NCBI GenBank assembly: GCA_049115695.1
Contig: JAGDZR010000010.1
Span: 62,001-126,000 of the forward strand
DNA from: JAGDZR01 sp049115695
GTDB taxonomy: Bacteria > Bacteroidota > Bacteroidia > Cytophagales > Cyclobacteriaceae
Length of the DNA stretch: 64,000 nucleotides
Direction of reading: 5' to 3'
A program made the position numbers and the translations under genes. The first letter of the stretch is position 1; each line of letters opens with the position of its first letter. Under the pieces are notes generated by a model, which saw only the letters and a list, made by a program, of their open reading frames with translations, ran no database searches and was not told the DNA's origin. Positions 1-7,225 of the stretch are shown here, piece after piece.

Positions 1-2
1 AG

Positions 3-320
3 GCACAGATAAAACTAGCCATAGAAGAAAAAATGGCAGAAATCACAAATCGACTCACTGAATTGGCAGAAGCAACAAAACCAATGGGGCTGGATAGTGC
101 AGTCGGTAGATTAAGTCGTATGGATTACATCAACAACAAATCTATTGATGAAGCCAACATGCGAACAAGTAAGAACAAATTGAAAGCGCTGAAGAGATGG
201 CTTGATCTTTATGATTCTGACAAATTTGGAAAATGCACAAGATGCGGAAACGAAATTAACGTCAAGAGACTTCTATTTCTACCGGAAAGCACAAGATGTA
301 TTCACTGCGCAGGTATGTAA
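3..320 (+). CDS. DksA/TraR-type C4 zinc-finger protein, 5' end outside window
   Basis: The frame is open to the left edge, so the true start may lie upstream; the first ATG inside the window is at 33. The C-terminus carries a CxxC-x17-CxxC zinc finger (CTRC codons from 234, CIHC from 297), as in the DksA/TraR family, whose members act on RNA polymerase or are small regulators of that fold. The upstream part is rich in Lys, Glu and Leu and is probably helical. The acidic coiled-coil tip of classical DksA is not evident in the visible part, so a role in the stringent response is not claimed. The gene converges on arsC with only 7 bp between the stops and no visible terminator. Confidence 0.75.
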   Translation, partial: AQIKLAIEEKMAEITNRLTELAEATKPMGLDSAVGRLSRMDYINNKSIDEANMRTSKNKLKALKRWLDLYDSDKFGKCTRCGNEINVKRLLFLPESTRCIHCAGM

Positions 321-327
321 CGGGCGC

Positions 328-957
328 CTATGCTGAAATTTTAGCGGCAACTTTTCCCATCACATACATCATTTCGGTTGCTATCTGAAAGCATCTCTCA
401 TCATATCTTTCGCCCTCGAATGGTGTATCATCCGCCTCCTTAGGATCCTTGTATAATATTGGCAACCGAACATCCGCTCCGTGAATTACAGGGCATGCCT
501 CATTGGCACTATCACAAGTCATTATTGCTCCAAATTGCTCATTAGGATTGGGCTGCTCATCATACTTTTTCGAAAACAATTCCATTTCACTTTTTTCAGC
601 CGAATAGCGGACTTCATAAACGGGATTAGGCCCATCGGCTTCCGGTATGCTAAAACCAGCCCGTCGTGCAGCAGCAACTGACCTTGGATTGAAGGCCGTT
701 GCTTCTGTTCCACCACTAAAGGTTTGTGCTTCAATCCCGAAATAATCTGCGGAGACTTGTGCCCATATCTGACCAAAATGGCTTCTTCTGGAATTGTGTG
801 TGCAAATAAATGTCAACTTGACAAGCTCTCCTTTTTGTGATTTACTAAAGATGTAAGCAACAAGTGGTTCTAGGACCTTCTGACGCCCCTCGGTAATGGT
901 GACTGTATTTTGAAGGGCTCTACTTATGTAATCAGATAATTCAGGATAAAACTTCAT
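328..957 (-). CDS. arsC: Arsenate reductase, thioredoxin-coupled LMW-phosphatase type
   Basis: The product has 209 residues and a low-molecular-weight tyrosine phosphatase fold. The CX5R phosphate loop is at C52-THNSR-R58. A second cysteine pair, C148 and C155, sits in the segment TCDSANEACPV with the seven-residue spacing of the Cys82/Cys89 pair of S. aureus ArsC, so the three-cysteine redox relay looks complete. This predicts reduction of arsenate to arsenite in the cytoplasm with thioredoxin as electron donor. It is the last gene of the minus-strand ars operon, 10 bp after arsI. No arsenite efflux gene (arsB/acr3) is present next to it in the window. The N-terminal 45 residues before the catalytic loop are longer than in the S. 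aureus enzyme. Confidence 0.92.
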   Translation of the reverse strand: MKFYPELSDYISRALQNTVTITEGRQKVLEPLVAYIFSKSQKGELVKLTFICTHNSRRSHFGQIWAQVSADYFGIEAQTFSGGTEATAFNPRSVAAARRAGFSIPEADGPNPVYEVRYSAEKSEMELFSKKYDEQPNPNEQFGAIMTCDSANEACPVIHGADVRLPILYKDPKEADDTPFEGERYDERCFQIATEMMYVMGKVAAKISA

Positions 958-967
958 AGCTCAAACA

Positions 968-1384
968 TTAACAACATGAAACTGATGAATATTGTGGATC
1001 ATTTTTTTTCACGTCTTCTAAAAATTGGTAAACTTCCCATTCATATCCATCTGGATCATTGACCCAAAACTTATTTTGACGAGCGAAACAACACGCTACA
1101 TTTTCCTCTTCCAAGCTTATTGACAATTGATTAGACAAACGATTTTTGGCATCCGTTAGCTCTGCCTCACTTTCCACTCGGAATCCCAGATGTCCAAAGT
1201 TTTTGTGCACCTTTTCCTTGGACTCAATAATGGAAATTACCAATCCGGGGTTTTCCAACTCAAACTTAGTATAACCCTTCTCATTTTTTACCGGTTCTTC
1301 TCCAAACAATTTTTCATAAAATAATGATGATACTTTAGCATCTGAGACATGCAATGCCAAGTGAAACTTTCTTTGATTCGACAT
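968..1384 (-). CDS. arsI: ArsI-like C-As lyase / CadI-type VOC metalloenzyme
   Basis: This 138-residue protein of the vicinal-oxygen-chelate superfamily has the vicinal cysteine pair C98-C99 in the segment VACCFARQ. That pair is the trivalent organoarsenical-binding signature of ArsI enzymes. Likely metal ligands are H65 (in FGHLGF) and E117 (in YEWEVY), plus an N-terminal His/Gln position near residue 8-12. ArsI enzymes use Fe(II) and O2 to demethylate trivalent methylarsenicals and aromatic arsenicals. The context fits: the gene lies between another VOC gene and arsC, downstream of arsR. A C-terminal CC dipeptide could add metal binding. CadI (cadmium-induced) is the alternative family label. 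Confidence 0.88.
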   Translation of the reverse strand: MSNQRKFHLALHVSDAKVSSLFYEKLFGEEPVKNEKGYTKFELENPGLVISIIESKEKVHKNFGHLGFRVESEAELTDAKNRLSNQLSISLEEENVACCFARQNKFWVNDPDGYEWEVYQFLEDVKKNDPQYSSVSCC

Positions 1385-1396
1385 ATGTGATAATAC

Positions 1397-1762
1397 TTAA
1401 TAGTTAAATGGTTCTATGTAGCAATTATTTGCACTTTGATTAGTTTCAGGCTGCCCAAAATGAATGACCCATTCATGACCGTTTGGATCGTTGAGAACAA
1501 AATGATCCTTTAAAAGCTCGCATTTTCCATTAACGGTTTTTGCATGGTTTTTCATCTGATCAAATTTTTTGTGGACCGCTTCAGATGAGTGCAGTGGTAA
1601 GTGAAATCTCAACGGCAAAATGCCCCGTGTTAATTTCAGTCTGATGGTGTGATCATTGCTTTTGATCACTGCCTCATGAGCCGTAATCATGGATATGTTT
1701 CCATCAAAAAGACCCTTATAAAATCTCAAACTGTTTTCAATATGAGCAACTTCAATAATCAT
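1397..1762 (-). CDS. Second VOC/glyoxalase-fold protein of the ars operon
   Basis: This is a 121-residue single VOC domain: an N-terminal beta-alpha unit (NSLRFYKGLF) and a C-terminal ligand segment, LNDPNGHEWVIHFG. It is related to the ArsI-like neighbour but lacks the CC pair; its only cysteines are C82 and a C-terminal one. It may bind metals or organoarsenicals, or act as a ring-cleavage or glyoxalase-like enzyme; the substrate cannot be told from sequence. The gene starts 5 bp after an operator-like palindrome (1767-1784) and is 12 bp upstream of arsI. It is therefore probably both ArsR-regulated and cotranscribed with arsI and arsC. Confidence 0.8.
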   Translation of the reverse strand: MIIEVAHIENSLRFYKGLFDGNISMITAHEAVIKSNDHTIRLKLTRGILPLRFHLPLHSSEAVHKKFDQMKNHAKTVNGKCELLKDHFVLNDPNGHEWVIHFGQPETNQSANNCYIEPFNY

Positions 1763-1766
1763 CTTT

Positions 1767-1784
1767 ATATCGCTATATTACGAT
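1767..1784. promoter_or_regulatory. Second ArsR-type operator inside the ars operon
   Basis: The 18-base sequence ATATCGCTATATTACGAT matches the first 18 bases of the palindrome before arsR with a single difference. It lies in the 40-bp gap between arsR and the VOC gene, 5 bp from that gene's start codon. This suggests an internal ArsR-controlled promoter or a second repression point. Basis: seen in sequence; binding is inferred. Confidence 0.65.
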
Positions 1785-1802
1785 GGTTTAGTGCAAATTT
1801 TT

Positions 1803-2132
1803 TTAGCACATGGGTGCTTCTTCTGAATACCTATCAAAAAAGGTTTTCATTCTATTTTGAATTTCTTGCCAAACAGGTCGATTAATGCAATAACACATGG
1901 CAGTACCAGTAATGCTTCCCTGAATGATCCCCATGTTTTTCAATTCCTTTAAATGCTGGGAAATAGTGCTTTGTGCCAATCCAAGCTCGATCACAAGATC
2001 ACTATTGATACACTTGTTTTCCTTTAGTAAATGATCAAGAATTGCCACTCGTGCCGGATGCGCCAAAGCCTTAGCCGTGTTAGCCAATTCATTTATTTCG
2101 TCAGAAAAAAGATCCGTTTTGGTAATTCCCAT
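1803..2132 (-). CDS. arsR: ArsR/SmtB-family metalloid-responsive repressor
   Basis: This 109-residue winged-helix regulator has the recognition region LGLAQSTISQHLKELKNMGI (residues about 51-70) followed by the wing. The canonical ELCVCDL arsenite site is absent. Candidate thiol ligands are C41, C80, C82 (MCYC) and the C-terminal C109, an arrangement common in non-enterobacterial ArsR proteins. It is the first gene of the minus-strand ars operon. Its ATG overlaps the end of a 20-bp near-palindrome (2131-2150), which implies autorepression and a very short or absent leader. Derepression by arsenite or a trivalent organoarsenical is expected from the downstream genes. Confidence 0.92.
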   Translation of the reverse strand: MGITKTDLFSDEINELANTAKALAHPARVAILDHLLKENKCINSDLVIELGLAQSTISQHLKELKNMGIIQGSITGTAMCYCINRPVWQEIQNRMKTFFDRYSEEAPMC

Positions 2133-2150
2133 ATCGCAATATTACGATAT
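2131..2150. promoter_or_regulatory. Likely ArsR operator overlapping the arsR start
   Basis: The 20-bp sequence ATATCGCAATATTACGATAT is an inverted repeat with one mismatched symmetric pair. It touches the arsR start codon (2130-2132). A 17/18 copy lies at 1767-1784. ArsR-family dimers bind palindromes of this size; the pairing of two copies with one arsR operon supports the call. Confidence 0.75.
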
Positions 2151-2264
2151 ATAGATATAACTAGTTGCACAATTGACTAGAAAAATTGTCATGCTTAGCG
2201 ACAACCATCATCATACTTTTATAATTTTCCTTGATTGATCTTACGGAAAATAACAACTCAGCAA

Positions 2265-2441
2265 ATGTTTACAGTTGAAAAGAGAAGAGTACACCCCAAG
2301 AGCTTCCACCATAGAATTAAGGATGTGGCAGGACATTTGATAGATCAAGATCAATTTATGGGAATTGACCCATTTGATAGCTCAAAGTTTCATGATATCT
2401 ACGAAGACAAAAACGCTAAAAAAGATAAAAAATCTAAATAA
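2265..2441 (+). CDS. Small basic/acidic hypothetical protein, 58 aa
   Basis: I do not recognise this protein. From the ATG at 2265 it is 58 residues: a basic first half (EKRRVHPKSFHHR), a central hydrophobic/acidic segment ending MGIDPFDSS, and a lysine-rich tail (KKDKKSK). An in-frame TTG at 2235 would add 10 residues. It has no cysteines, no signal peptide and no membrane segment. Support for a real gene comes from the perfect 10-bp terminator hairpin that starts 20 bp after its stop. It stands alone between the divergent ars operon and the hybrid two-component gene. It may be a nucleic-acid-associated or ribosome-associated small protein, but that is only a guess from composition. Confidence 0.6.
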   Translation: MFTVEKRRVHPKSFHHRIKDVAGHLIDQDQFMGIDPFDSSKFHDIYEDKNAKKDKKSK

Positions 2442-2460
2442 TTTCAGCGCTACAAAAAAT

Positions 2461-2488
2461 AATCGGGATGCCACGACATCCCGATTTT
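2461..2488 (+). terminator. Rho-independent terminator after the 58-aa gene
   Basis: A perfect 10-bp stem, AATCGGGATG (2461-2470) with CATCCCGATT (2477-2486), and a 6-base loop are followed by a short T run. It lies 20 bp after the stop codon at 2441. Confidence 0.85.
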
Positions 2489-2513
2489 ACCAATATTAAT
2501 GAAGAAGGTTGAA

Positions 2514-2621
2514 ACGAAATGTCCACACATTTCTAAAGAAAGCATCAGTTAATACGCTGATGCCTAATACCCACATAACAAAACTCGATAATTCCAGTCA
2601 ATTGATACAGTGACATTTCGT
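2514..2621 (+). repeat. Nested inverted repeats in the leader region of the hybrid two-component gene
   Basis: The outer arms ACGAAATGTC (2514-2523) and GACATTTCGT (2612-2621) are perfect complements 88 nt apart. Between them lies a perfect 7-bp hairpin, GCATCAG (2542-2548) with CTGATGC (2557-2563). No open reading frame of note is present. The region could form a structured leader RNA or hold protein-binding sites; no known riboswitch class is recognised. Confidence 0.45.
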
Positions 2622-2663
2622 CCTAGAAAGGAAGGTGATTATTCCAGAAAAGTGATTTCATAG

Positions 2664-2671
2664 TACTTTTG
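2664..2671 (+). promoter_or_regulatory. Possible -7 element (TACTTTTG) before the hybrid two-component gene
   Basis: This matches the Bacteroidota -7 consensus TAnnTTTG but has no clear TTG at -33. It is only 4 bp from the ATG at 2676, so if real the message would be nearly leaderless or would start at one of the ATGs at 2685 or 2688. Confidence 0.3.
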
Positions 2672-2675
2672 ACGC

Positions 2676-5600
2676 ATGAGAGCTATGATGAGGTACTGGA
2701 TCGTTATTGCTATGGTCGTTATGTCAATAATGTCTATAGCCGCTGAAAAAATTGTCTTTCACCAACTTCCGTATCGCCTCTCTCAAAATACAGTCACAAC
2801 CATTCTCCAGGATAACAATGGTTTTCTTTGGTTTGGCACATTGTATGGCCTCAACAGATACAATGCCAGAGGATTCGATATTTTTCTGCACAATAGTCAG
2901 GATTCTACTTCACTGAATAGCAATCGAATTGCCAACGGTGTGAAAGATCAAGAGGGTAATTTTTGGCTCGCAACATCCAATGGCCTTGCTTTTATGAATA
3001 CTCAGACAGGTAAGTTTAAGCAATACATCCACGAACCAAATAATCCGAATAGTCTCTCGAACAATGAAGGTACTGCTGTCTACCTGGATCACAAGGGAAT
3101 GGTGTGGTTTGGGACAGAAGATGGTGGACTCAACATGTTGAATCCCAAAACCAATAACGTTACGAGATACCTCAACAATCTTGATGATCCCTATTCAATC
3201 AATGACAATCACGTAACAAGCATAAGCGAAGACTTACAGGGAAACCTGTGGATTGGCACTATGAATAATGGCATTAATCTTTTCGATCGAAATAACCAGC
3301 GCTTTATTGGTTATCATATGTCAAACGGTCTGACCAATAGTAGTATTAGGACGCTCCATAAAGGAAAATCTTCGCTGTATGTTGGATCCCAAAATGGTGT
3401 TTATCAACTCAAATATGATCCAACTGGTAAGTACTTATTTGAAAAACCGGGCATTCTAAATTCAAAGGAACTTGAAGGAGCTTTTGTTCTTTCCCTTTTA
3501 GAGGATAGTTCAGGGAAGTTGTGGATTGGCACTGAAAATAAGGGATTATTCGTTGTGGATTTTCAGTCCGGAACTATTTCAAATCATCTAGCAGATTTCA
3601 GTGGTGAGCTGAACATGTCCAGTAAAAGTATATGGTCTCTACAAGAAGACTACACTGGAATTATCTGGATTGGCACATTCATCAATGGCGTAGTTAAAGC
3701 TGATCCCTACCATAGGAAATTCAATCACATCAAAGTACATCCAGAAAGGCAAAATACATTAAGCTACAATGTGGTAAGTGCTTTTAGCGAAACCTCTGAC
3801 GGTAAACTGTGGATTGGAACTGATGGAGGAGGCCTCAACCTTTATAATCCAACAAAAGATTCCTATCAGATCTTTACCAATGATGAAACCGACGCTAATA
3901 GCCTATCAAGTGATGCTGTAACAAGTCTGTTGCTCGATAAAAACGAGAATCTGTGGATTGGCACATGGCGTGGAGGAATCAGCATACTGCCAAAAGGGTC
4001 CAATAGATTTATTCAAAAAATGCCAAATGGACAAGATCCGAATGCACCATTGAGTGCGGATGCCATGTATTTAACTCAGGATTCTCAACAGAACATTTGG
4101 GTCATGGAGTATAGAAATGGTATAGGGATTTACAATCCTAATGACTTCTCAAAAATCAAGTATTATAAAGGATTAATTGACGGTGGTCCTCTATCCAGCA
4201 ATAAAAATAGATTTATGCGAGAGGTTTCCCCGGGTAAAATTTGGATTGGGTCAGAGGACTTTGGAATTCAGGTTATTAGTATAGACGAATCGTATAACAT
4301 TATCTCTAACAAAAAATTCAACCATGATAAAAATGACCCCAACTCTTTAAGCCATGATATGGTCAGTGCTATCCACAAAGACCAATCCGGCAACATTTGG
4401 GTAGCAACATTTGGGGGAGGCATCAATATTTACGATTCAGCAACTGAATCATTTAGTCGTATTCAGGTTAAAGATGGATTGTCAAGCGATCTTGTGTTTT
4501 CCATCGAAGAAGATATAAAAGGAAATATATGGGTAAGCACTGGAAATGGCTTGTCCAAAATTAGTTCGGACCTGAGCATTCAACAATTTGATGAAAAAGA
4601 TGGCCTTCAGGGTCCCGAATTCTTCAGAGCATCGAGCTATGTTGGAGCTGATGGAAAATTCTATTTTGGAGGGGTCAACGGTTATAATCTATTCAATCCA
4701 AATGATTTGGTTGAAAACACCAATGTTCCGCTTGTTCATATTACAAATTTCAAGGTGCAAGGAAGTCCTGAAAAATCTGTTTCCAACATACTGATATCCC
4801 AGACCTTCCCTTCCGGCACAATCGATCTAGACTATGATGAGAATGATCTGGTATTTTCATTCGCCGTATTGAACTACTCACAGGTAAGTAAAAATCGCTA
4901 TACCTATATGCTTGATAATTATGATGATGTATGGCAAACATCTCCTAATGGATCCAACATCTCCTATTCCAATTTATCTCCTGGATTCTACACCTTTCAT
5001 GTGAAGGGTGCCAACAATGATGGCGTATGGAATGAAAAGGGAGATTCCATCAGGATCACAATAGCCCGACCTTGGTATGGTTCTAGTTTGGCCTATTCAT
5101 TTTACTCTCTCATTATTGTTGGTATTCTGATCTGGTACCGACAAACACTGATCAATAAAGAACGATTAAAAAGCGAGTTGCAAGTCGAGCATCTACAGTT
5201 GACCAAAATGCAAGAAGTCAATGAGCTGAAGTCAACGTTTTTCGCCAATATCTCACATGAATTCAGAACACCATTGACGCTGATCCTGGGTCCCTTAAAA
5301 GCCTTAATCAATGGAACCTTTAAAGGTGATCCAAGAAGTCAATATAGAGTGATGCTAAGGAATGCTGACCGATTGCTACGCTTGATCAATCAAATTCTCG
5401 AATTAGCAAAACTGGAAGCCGGATCAATGAAGTTGCAAGCCTCTAATGATGATATTGTAAAGTTTTTGAAGCCACTGGCTCATTCGTTCACAAGCTATGC
5501 CGAACGGCAATTCATAGATTACAAATGTGTATTCCCTGATGAAAAAGTAGATATCTATTTTGAAAAGGATAAACTTGAGAAAATAGTCGTCAATCTTATT

Positions 5601-6806
5601 TCAAATGCCTTCAAATACACACCTGAGTTTGGTAAAATAACGCTTGAGGTAGTAGATGAATCAGACACTTTGAACATTATCATAGCAGATTCGGGTGTAG
5701 GAATTCAATCCGATCAACTGGAACATATTTTCAATAGATTCTATCAGGTAGGCAATCAAAAGCAAAAAGGAACTGGTATCGGCTTGGCCTTGACCAAGGA
5801 ATTGGTCGACTTACATCATGGCAATATCAGAGTTGAAAGCGAGATGGGAAAAGGGACTCGCTTTACAGTATCTCTTAAGAAGGGACAACAACATCTCGAT
5901 GAAGATGAGATCGTTACTTCAGATGCACATACGCTGCGACTAAAATCTGAGGACTATAATGAAATGGAAATCATCAATGATAGCAACAGAGATGTGCCAA
6001 ATGAGTTTACTGAGGACACAAATGAGCAAAAGATAGCAGATGATTTGCCTATAGTACTGGTAGCAGAAGACAATGAAGATATGCGCAACTTCATCAGCGA
6101 ATATCTGGTGACCAATTATAAGGTAATAGAAGCAGACAATGGCGTGCAAGCTCTTGAACTTGCAAATGAGCATATACCTGACATATTGATTACCGATGTT
6201 ATGATGCCTGAAATGGATGGCTATGAGCTTTGCCAAAACATCAAAAACGACGACCGCACTTCACACATTCCAGTTATTTTACTAACAGCAAAAGCGTCAA
6301 GTGAAAGTACTGAAAAAGGCTTTGAGCTTGGGGCTGATTATTACGTCACCAAACCATTCAATCCGAAATTATTGGAGTTGCGGATCAAAAACATTCTCAA
6401 AACAAGAGATCAAATAAGAGGTCAGTTAATGACGTCAGATCAAGTTGAAGTGAGTTTGGAACCCCGGGATCTTCAAATAGCTAGCAAGGATCAGGAGTTT
6501 TTGAAACGGGTAATTCAATGTGTAGAAGATAATATGGCCAATTCTGATTTCGGTGTAGATGATATCTGCCGAGAATTAGGCTTGAGCAGAACTCAACTAT
6601 ACAGAAAACTAAAAGGCCTTGTGGGGCAAAGTGCCAATGAATTTGTTCGGTCGTTTCGCATGAAGCGAGCTGCACAATTGCTCAAGAAACAAGAGCTCAC
6701 CATTTCTGAAGTTACCTATCAGGTAGGCTTCAACGACCTTCAGTATTTCCGTTATTGTTTCAAGAAACAATTTGGTGTAAACCCTTCAGAATACGCTCAA
6801 ATGTAG
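2676..6806 (+). CDS. Hybrid two-component system sensor/regulator (HTCS) with AraC output
   Basis: The product is a 1376-residue one-protein signalling system. A signal peptide (about 1-23) precedes a periplasmic two-component-regulator propeller of repeated WIGT/GGxN blades (about 28-740) and a Y_Y_Y domain (about 742-797). A membrane helix (about 803-822) leads to a HisKA domain with H861 in SHEFRTPL and an HATPase domain (about 955-1070; DSGVGI and GTGIGLAL boxes). A receiver follows (about 1127-1243, phospho-acceptor D1174 in TDVMMP), then a C-terminal AraC-type HTH (about 1275-1376). Family members sense oligosaccharides in the periplasm and activate adjacent polysaccharide genes. Here the downstream neighbours are a small membrane gene and an FG-GAP lipoprotein, with no SusC/SusD pair in view. 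ATG codons at 2685 and 2688 are alternative starts. Confidence 0.96.
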   Translation: MRAMMRYWIVIAMVVMSIMSIAAEKIVFHQLPYRLSQNTVTTILQDNNGFLWFGTLYGLNRYNARGFDIFLHNSQDSTSLNSNRIANGVKDQEGNFWLATSNGLAFMNTQTGKFKQYIHEPNNPNSLSNNEGTAVYLDHKGMVWFGTEDGGLNMLNPKTNNVTRYLNNLDDPYSINDNHVTSISEDLQGNLWIGTMNNGINLFDRNNQRFIGYHMSNGLTNSSIRTLHKGKSSLYVGSQNGVYQLKYDPTGKYLFEKPGILNSKELEGAFVLSLLEDSSGKLWIGTENKGLFVVDFQSGTISNHLADFSGELNMSSKSIWSLQEDYTGIIWIGTFINGVVKADPYHRKFNHIKVHPERQNTLSYNVVSAFSETSDGKLWIGTDGGGLNLYNPTKDSYQIFTNDETDANSLSSDAVTSLLLDKNENLWIGTWRGGISILPKGSNRFIQKMPNGQDPNAPLSADAMYLTQDSQQNIWVMEYRNGIGIYNPNDFSKIKYYKGLIDGGPLSSNKNRFMREVSPGKIWIGSEDFGIQVISIDESYNIISNKKFNHDKNDPNSLSHDMVSAIHKDQSGNIWVATFGGGINIYDSATESFSRIQVKDGLSSDLVFSIEEDIKGNIWVSTGNGLSKISSDLSIQQFDEKDGLQGPEFFRASSYVGADGKFYFGGVNGYNLFNPNDLVENTNVPLVHITNFKVQGSPEKSVSNILISQTFPSGTIDLDYDENDLVFSFAVLNYSQVSKNRYTYMLDNYDDVWQTSPNGSNISYSNLSPGFYTFHVKGANNDGVWNEKGDSIRITIARPWYGSSLAYSFYSLIIVGILIWYRQTLINKERLKSELQVEHLQLTKMQEVNELKSTFFANISHEFRTPLTLILGPLKALINGTFKGDPRSQYRVMLRNADRLLRLINQILELAKLEAGSMKLQASNDDIVKFLKPLAHSFTSYAERQFIDYKCVFPDEKVDIYFEKDKLEKIVVNLISNAFKYTPEFGKITLEVVDESDTLNIIIADSGVGIQSDQLEHIFNRFYQVGNQKQKGTGIGLALTKELVDLHHGNIRVESEMGKGTRFTVSLKKGQQHLDEDEIVTSDAHTLRLKSEDYNEMEIINDSNRDVPNEFTEDTNEQKIADDLPIVLVAEDNEDMRNFISEYLVTNYKVIEADNGVQALELANEHIPDILITDVMMPEMDGYELCQNIKNDDRTSHIPVILLTAKASSESTEKGFELGADYYVTKPFNPKLLELRIKNILKTRDQIRGQLMTSDQVEVSLEPRDLQIASKDQEFLKRVIQCVEDNMANSDFGVDDICRELGLSRTQLYRKLKGLVGQSANEFVRSFRMKRAAQLLKKQELTISEVTYQVGFNDLQYFRYCFKKQFGVNPSEYAQM

Positions 6807-6984
6807 AAATAGGTCGATTTGCCTATGTTCCACAATCGTTTGCAATAAATGCCCGCCTAATATGAACTATTAACCCATAGCCTCGAAACACACATTTTCG
6901 GAAGTTTGAATTTGGGGTTATGGGACAGAAATTAACCCTGGAATATATTGTTCTTGATTTTTTGTTTAAACAATTCAAATTGGT
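6807..6984. other. Intergenic region with nested inverted repeat
   Basis: Together with the next small gene this is the longest stretch (6807-7225) without a large gene. CCCATAGCC (6874-6882) pairs with GGTTATGGG (6916-6924) with one G-U pair, and CGAAA/TTTCG (6884-6888/6896-6900) forms an inner stem. It may be a weak terminator for the upstream gene or a leader structure for the 39-aa gene. No convincing promoter was seen. Confidence 0.4.
6868..6879. repeat. TATTAACCCATA direct repeat, copy 1
   Basis: This 12-bp sequence is repeated exactly at 7150-7161. Copy 1 lies upstream of the 39-aa gene and copy 2 upstream of the FG-GAP lipoprotein gene. A related CCCATAACC sequence on the opposite strand lies at 6916-6924. 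It is a possible binding site for the AraC domain of the adjacent regulator (inference). Confidence 0.45.
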
Positions 6985-7104
6985 ATGAAGAATTATTCTT
7001 TTGAACAATCAATGAAGTTCAGAACTCGTCTTCTTAAGACTGTTTTGATGCTTGCTTTTGCAAGCTTTGTATTGAGCTTGCTTCTCTGGATTGGAGGAAT
7101 TTAA
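6985..7104 (+). CDS. 39-aa single-pass membrane peptide
   Basis: An ATG at 6985 opens a 39-codon frame ending in TAA at 7102-7104. The first half is polar and basic (MKNYSFEQSMKFRTRLLK). The second half is one hydrophobic helix (about residues 19-37, VLMLAFASFVLSLLLW) ending GGI. The basic N-terminus suggests N-in topology or an uncleaved signal anchor. A strong intrinsic terminator starts 2 bp after the stop, which argues for a genuine short transcript. The function is unknown. Its place between the hybrid sensor/regulator and the FG-GAP lipoprotein suggests it could be a regulatory target or partner of the sensor (inference). Confidence 0.65.
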   Translation: MKNYSFEQSMKFRTRLLKTVLMLAFASFVLSLLLWIGGI

Positions 7105-7106
7105 GT

Positions 7107-7140
7107 AAAGGGTTTTGGAAGTTCTCCAAAGCCCTTTTTT
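7107..7140 (+). terminator. Strong intrinsic terminator after the 39-aa gene
   Basis: A 13-bp stem, AAAGGGTTTTGGA (7107-7119) with TCCAAAGCCCTTT (7125-7137), contains one G-U wobble. A 5-base loop closes it, and a run of T continues to 7140. Confidence 0.92.
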
Positions 7141-7149
7141 CACTTTCAG

Positions 7150-7161
7150 TATTAACCCATA
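7150..7161. repeat. TATTAACCCATA direct repeat, copy 2
   Basis: This is an exact copy of 6868-6879. It is centred about 45 bp upstream of the candidate -7 element at 7199-7206, a usual distance for an activator site. Confidence 0.45.
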
Positions 7162-7198
7162 ATCGTAATGAAAAGACCTTCTCCTCATCAGGTTTTTC

Positions 7199-7206
7199 TA
7201 TATTTG
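7199..7206 (+). promoter_or_regulatory. Candidate -7 element TATATTTG for the FG-GAP lipoprotein gene
   Basis: It matches TAnnTTTG exactly and ends 19 bp before the ATG at 7226, giving a leader of roughly 10-15 nt. No clear -33 TTG is present, which would fit an activator-dependent promoter. Confidence 0.5.
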
Positions 7207-7225
7207 AAGCCATTAAGAATTATCC

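Noticed and set aside
6809..6826. ATAGG/CCTAT hairpin after the hybrid sensor gene as terminator
   Set aside because: The stem is only 5 bp and no T run follows.
6823..7008. Minus-strand 61-codon frame in the gap after the hybrid sensor gene
   Set aside because: It overlaps the better-supported 39-aa gene, has no recognisable motif or terminator, and its composition is not protein-like.
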